Shown here: piece by piece, positions 63,283 to 64,000 of the stretch
Numbering within the stretch: the stretch's first letter is position 1
How the letters are laid out: each line of letters starts with the position of its first letter
NCBI GenBank assembly: GCA_949317995.1
Contig: OX439035.1
Location: 6,964,427 to 7,028,426, forward strand
Reading direction: 5' to 3'
Length of the DNA: 64,000 nucleotides
From: Acholoe squamosa
Lineage: Eukaryota > Annelida > Polychaeta > Phyllodocida > Polynoidae
Notes under the pieces: generated by a model
The model's database searches: none
The model's input: the letters and a program-made list of their open reading frames with translations, nothing else
Told to the model about the DNA's origin: nothing
Position numbers and translations under genes: made by a program

Positions 63283-64000
63283 TGACATTTTCCGCTGACC
63301 ACTACAATTGCAACAGTGTAATTTATACAAAAAGCCCCATGTGGCAGTAGGGTGGTACACAAATTATATGCAAGGAATCTCTGTGAAAATAACAAAGGAT
63401 CTCTGCAAGTTGATTCATAAAAAGTGACGACCCATCTAGAATTAAACGATGAATTTACAAACAATCCTTCTAGAAAAGTATTTCTGGAATTATTTGCCAA
63501 AAAGGCAAATCTTATCGTTTACAATCTTTCATGCCCTAAAAGAATATTGATTGAATTAATGATTATTGTGAATGAAAAAGTCTGTTCCATAGGCTGTAAT
63601 TCTATTGTTTCCATGAAGTATCAGTATTGACGAATTACATAATTCTCTGGTCGTTTTACCTTGACGACATCGTGAGGTTTTATGAATCACCCTGCTCGGA
63701 ATGTTTGGACGAGGAATGCGTCGTTATTTCTACAATATCCTTTTTACAGTGTGCTCCTTTGGTGCCATGCAGGGGCTAGGTTTTGGGTTCAGGGTTGATG
63801 GCCCCCAGTAAGGCTGTTAGTGTGGCTCAGGAAAGAGCGTGTGGCGGGTTGGTTGTGGGTCTCCGGGGGGGGGGGGGGGGCAGCTGGTTCTTTAGGGGGA
63901 CTAGTCCAGCTTTACATTTCCATTTACACCTTTGGAAAAATGGCCACATCTTCAACCCAAGACAGGTACTGACCTAGCCCTAGAGCCACTACACTGGATT
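63283..64000. other. Right edge, no gene recognised
   Basis: Unremarkable sequence with a G-run near 63867-63880 and ORFs of at most 92 codons, some antisense to the tRNA-like unit. Confidence 0.4.

Noticed and set aside
63222-63500. Minus-strand ORF ending TGTRTRDPPTSKRKLYP
   Set aside because: This peptide is the reverse translation of the tRNA-like unit and appears identically at 62704-62937.

Overview
The window looks like genomic DNA of a marine or aquatic invertebrate animal. I cannot name the species. The reasons are an ankyrin-repeat gene ending in a SOCS box (a metazoan combination), a splice acceptor in front of it, many short class II transposons, a GTGAG-type dispersed repeat, tRNA-like repeat units, and an integrated Polinton/Maverick virus-like element. 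Most intergenic DNA carries no recognisable gene.

Left third (1-20879): an intact single-exon ASB-like gene (1991-7495, +) contains an almost perfect in-frame 1,971-bp tandem duplication. A decayed relative of it lies at 14307-15573 (-). Between and beyond them are non-autonomous DNA transposons: 8994-9744, a hAT-like one at 12711-14084, a pair of one family at 17349-18172 and 18952-19552, and a Tc1/mariner-like one at 19786-20616. There are also several minisatellites and hairpins.

Centre (20886-56059): a complete Polinton of 35.2 kb bounded by terminal inverted repeats and a 6-bp target duplication, ATCAGA, on both sides. All recognisable genes are on the minus strand between 21.4 and 41.2 kb. 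Read 5' to 3', they are a RING-like protein, a penton-like minor capsid protein, protein-primed DNA polymerase B (broken), a PC4-like protein, a zinc-finger protein, integrase, packaging ATPase, a small basic ORF, a pX-like protein, a conserved Polinton protein, a glycine-rich pVI-like protein, the major capsid protein, adenain-like protease (frameshifted), membrane and coiled-coil proteins, a DUF5662-like protein, a protein with two death domains, and a dUTPase plus degenerate dUTPase pair present twice through a 1,294-bp tandem duplication. The core genes form a replication, integration and virion set. The death-domain and RING-like genes look like accessory genes that could act on host signalling; that is inference.

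The upstream 10 kb of the element (41.2-51.2 kb) has no convincing ORF. It holds a 14-copy 180-bp satellite, related minus-strand modules each made of a TATA box followed by a short leader and a consensus 5' splice site, three 72-bp repeats with perfect CArG boxes, and 52-bp repeats. I read it as a control region firing leftward into the gene block. The right TIR is split by a nested 4.6-kb DNA transposon (51349-55925, TTA duplication) that itself carries a Gypsy integrase fragment.

Right flank (56066-64000): no convincing gene. It has a piggyBac-like TTAA element (57650-59710), a related hairpin-rich element (59987-61306), a SINE-like repeat and two copies of a tRNA-like unit linked to a long inverted repeat.
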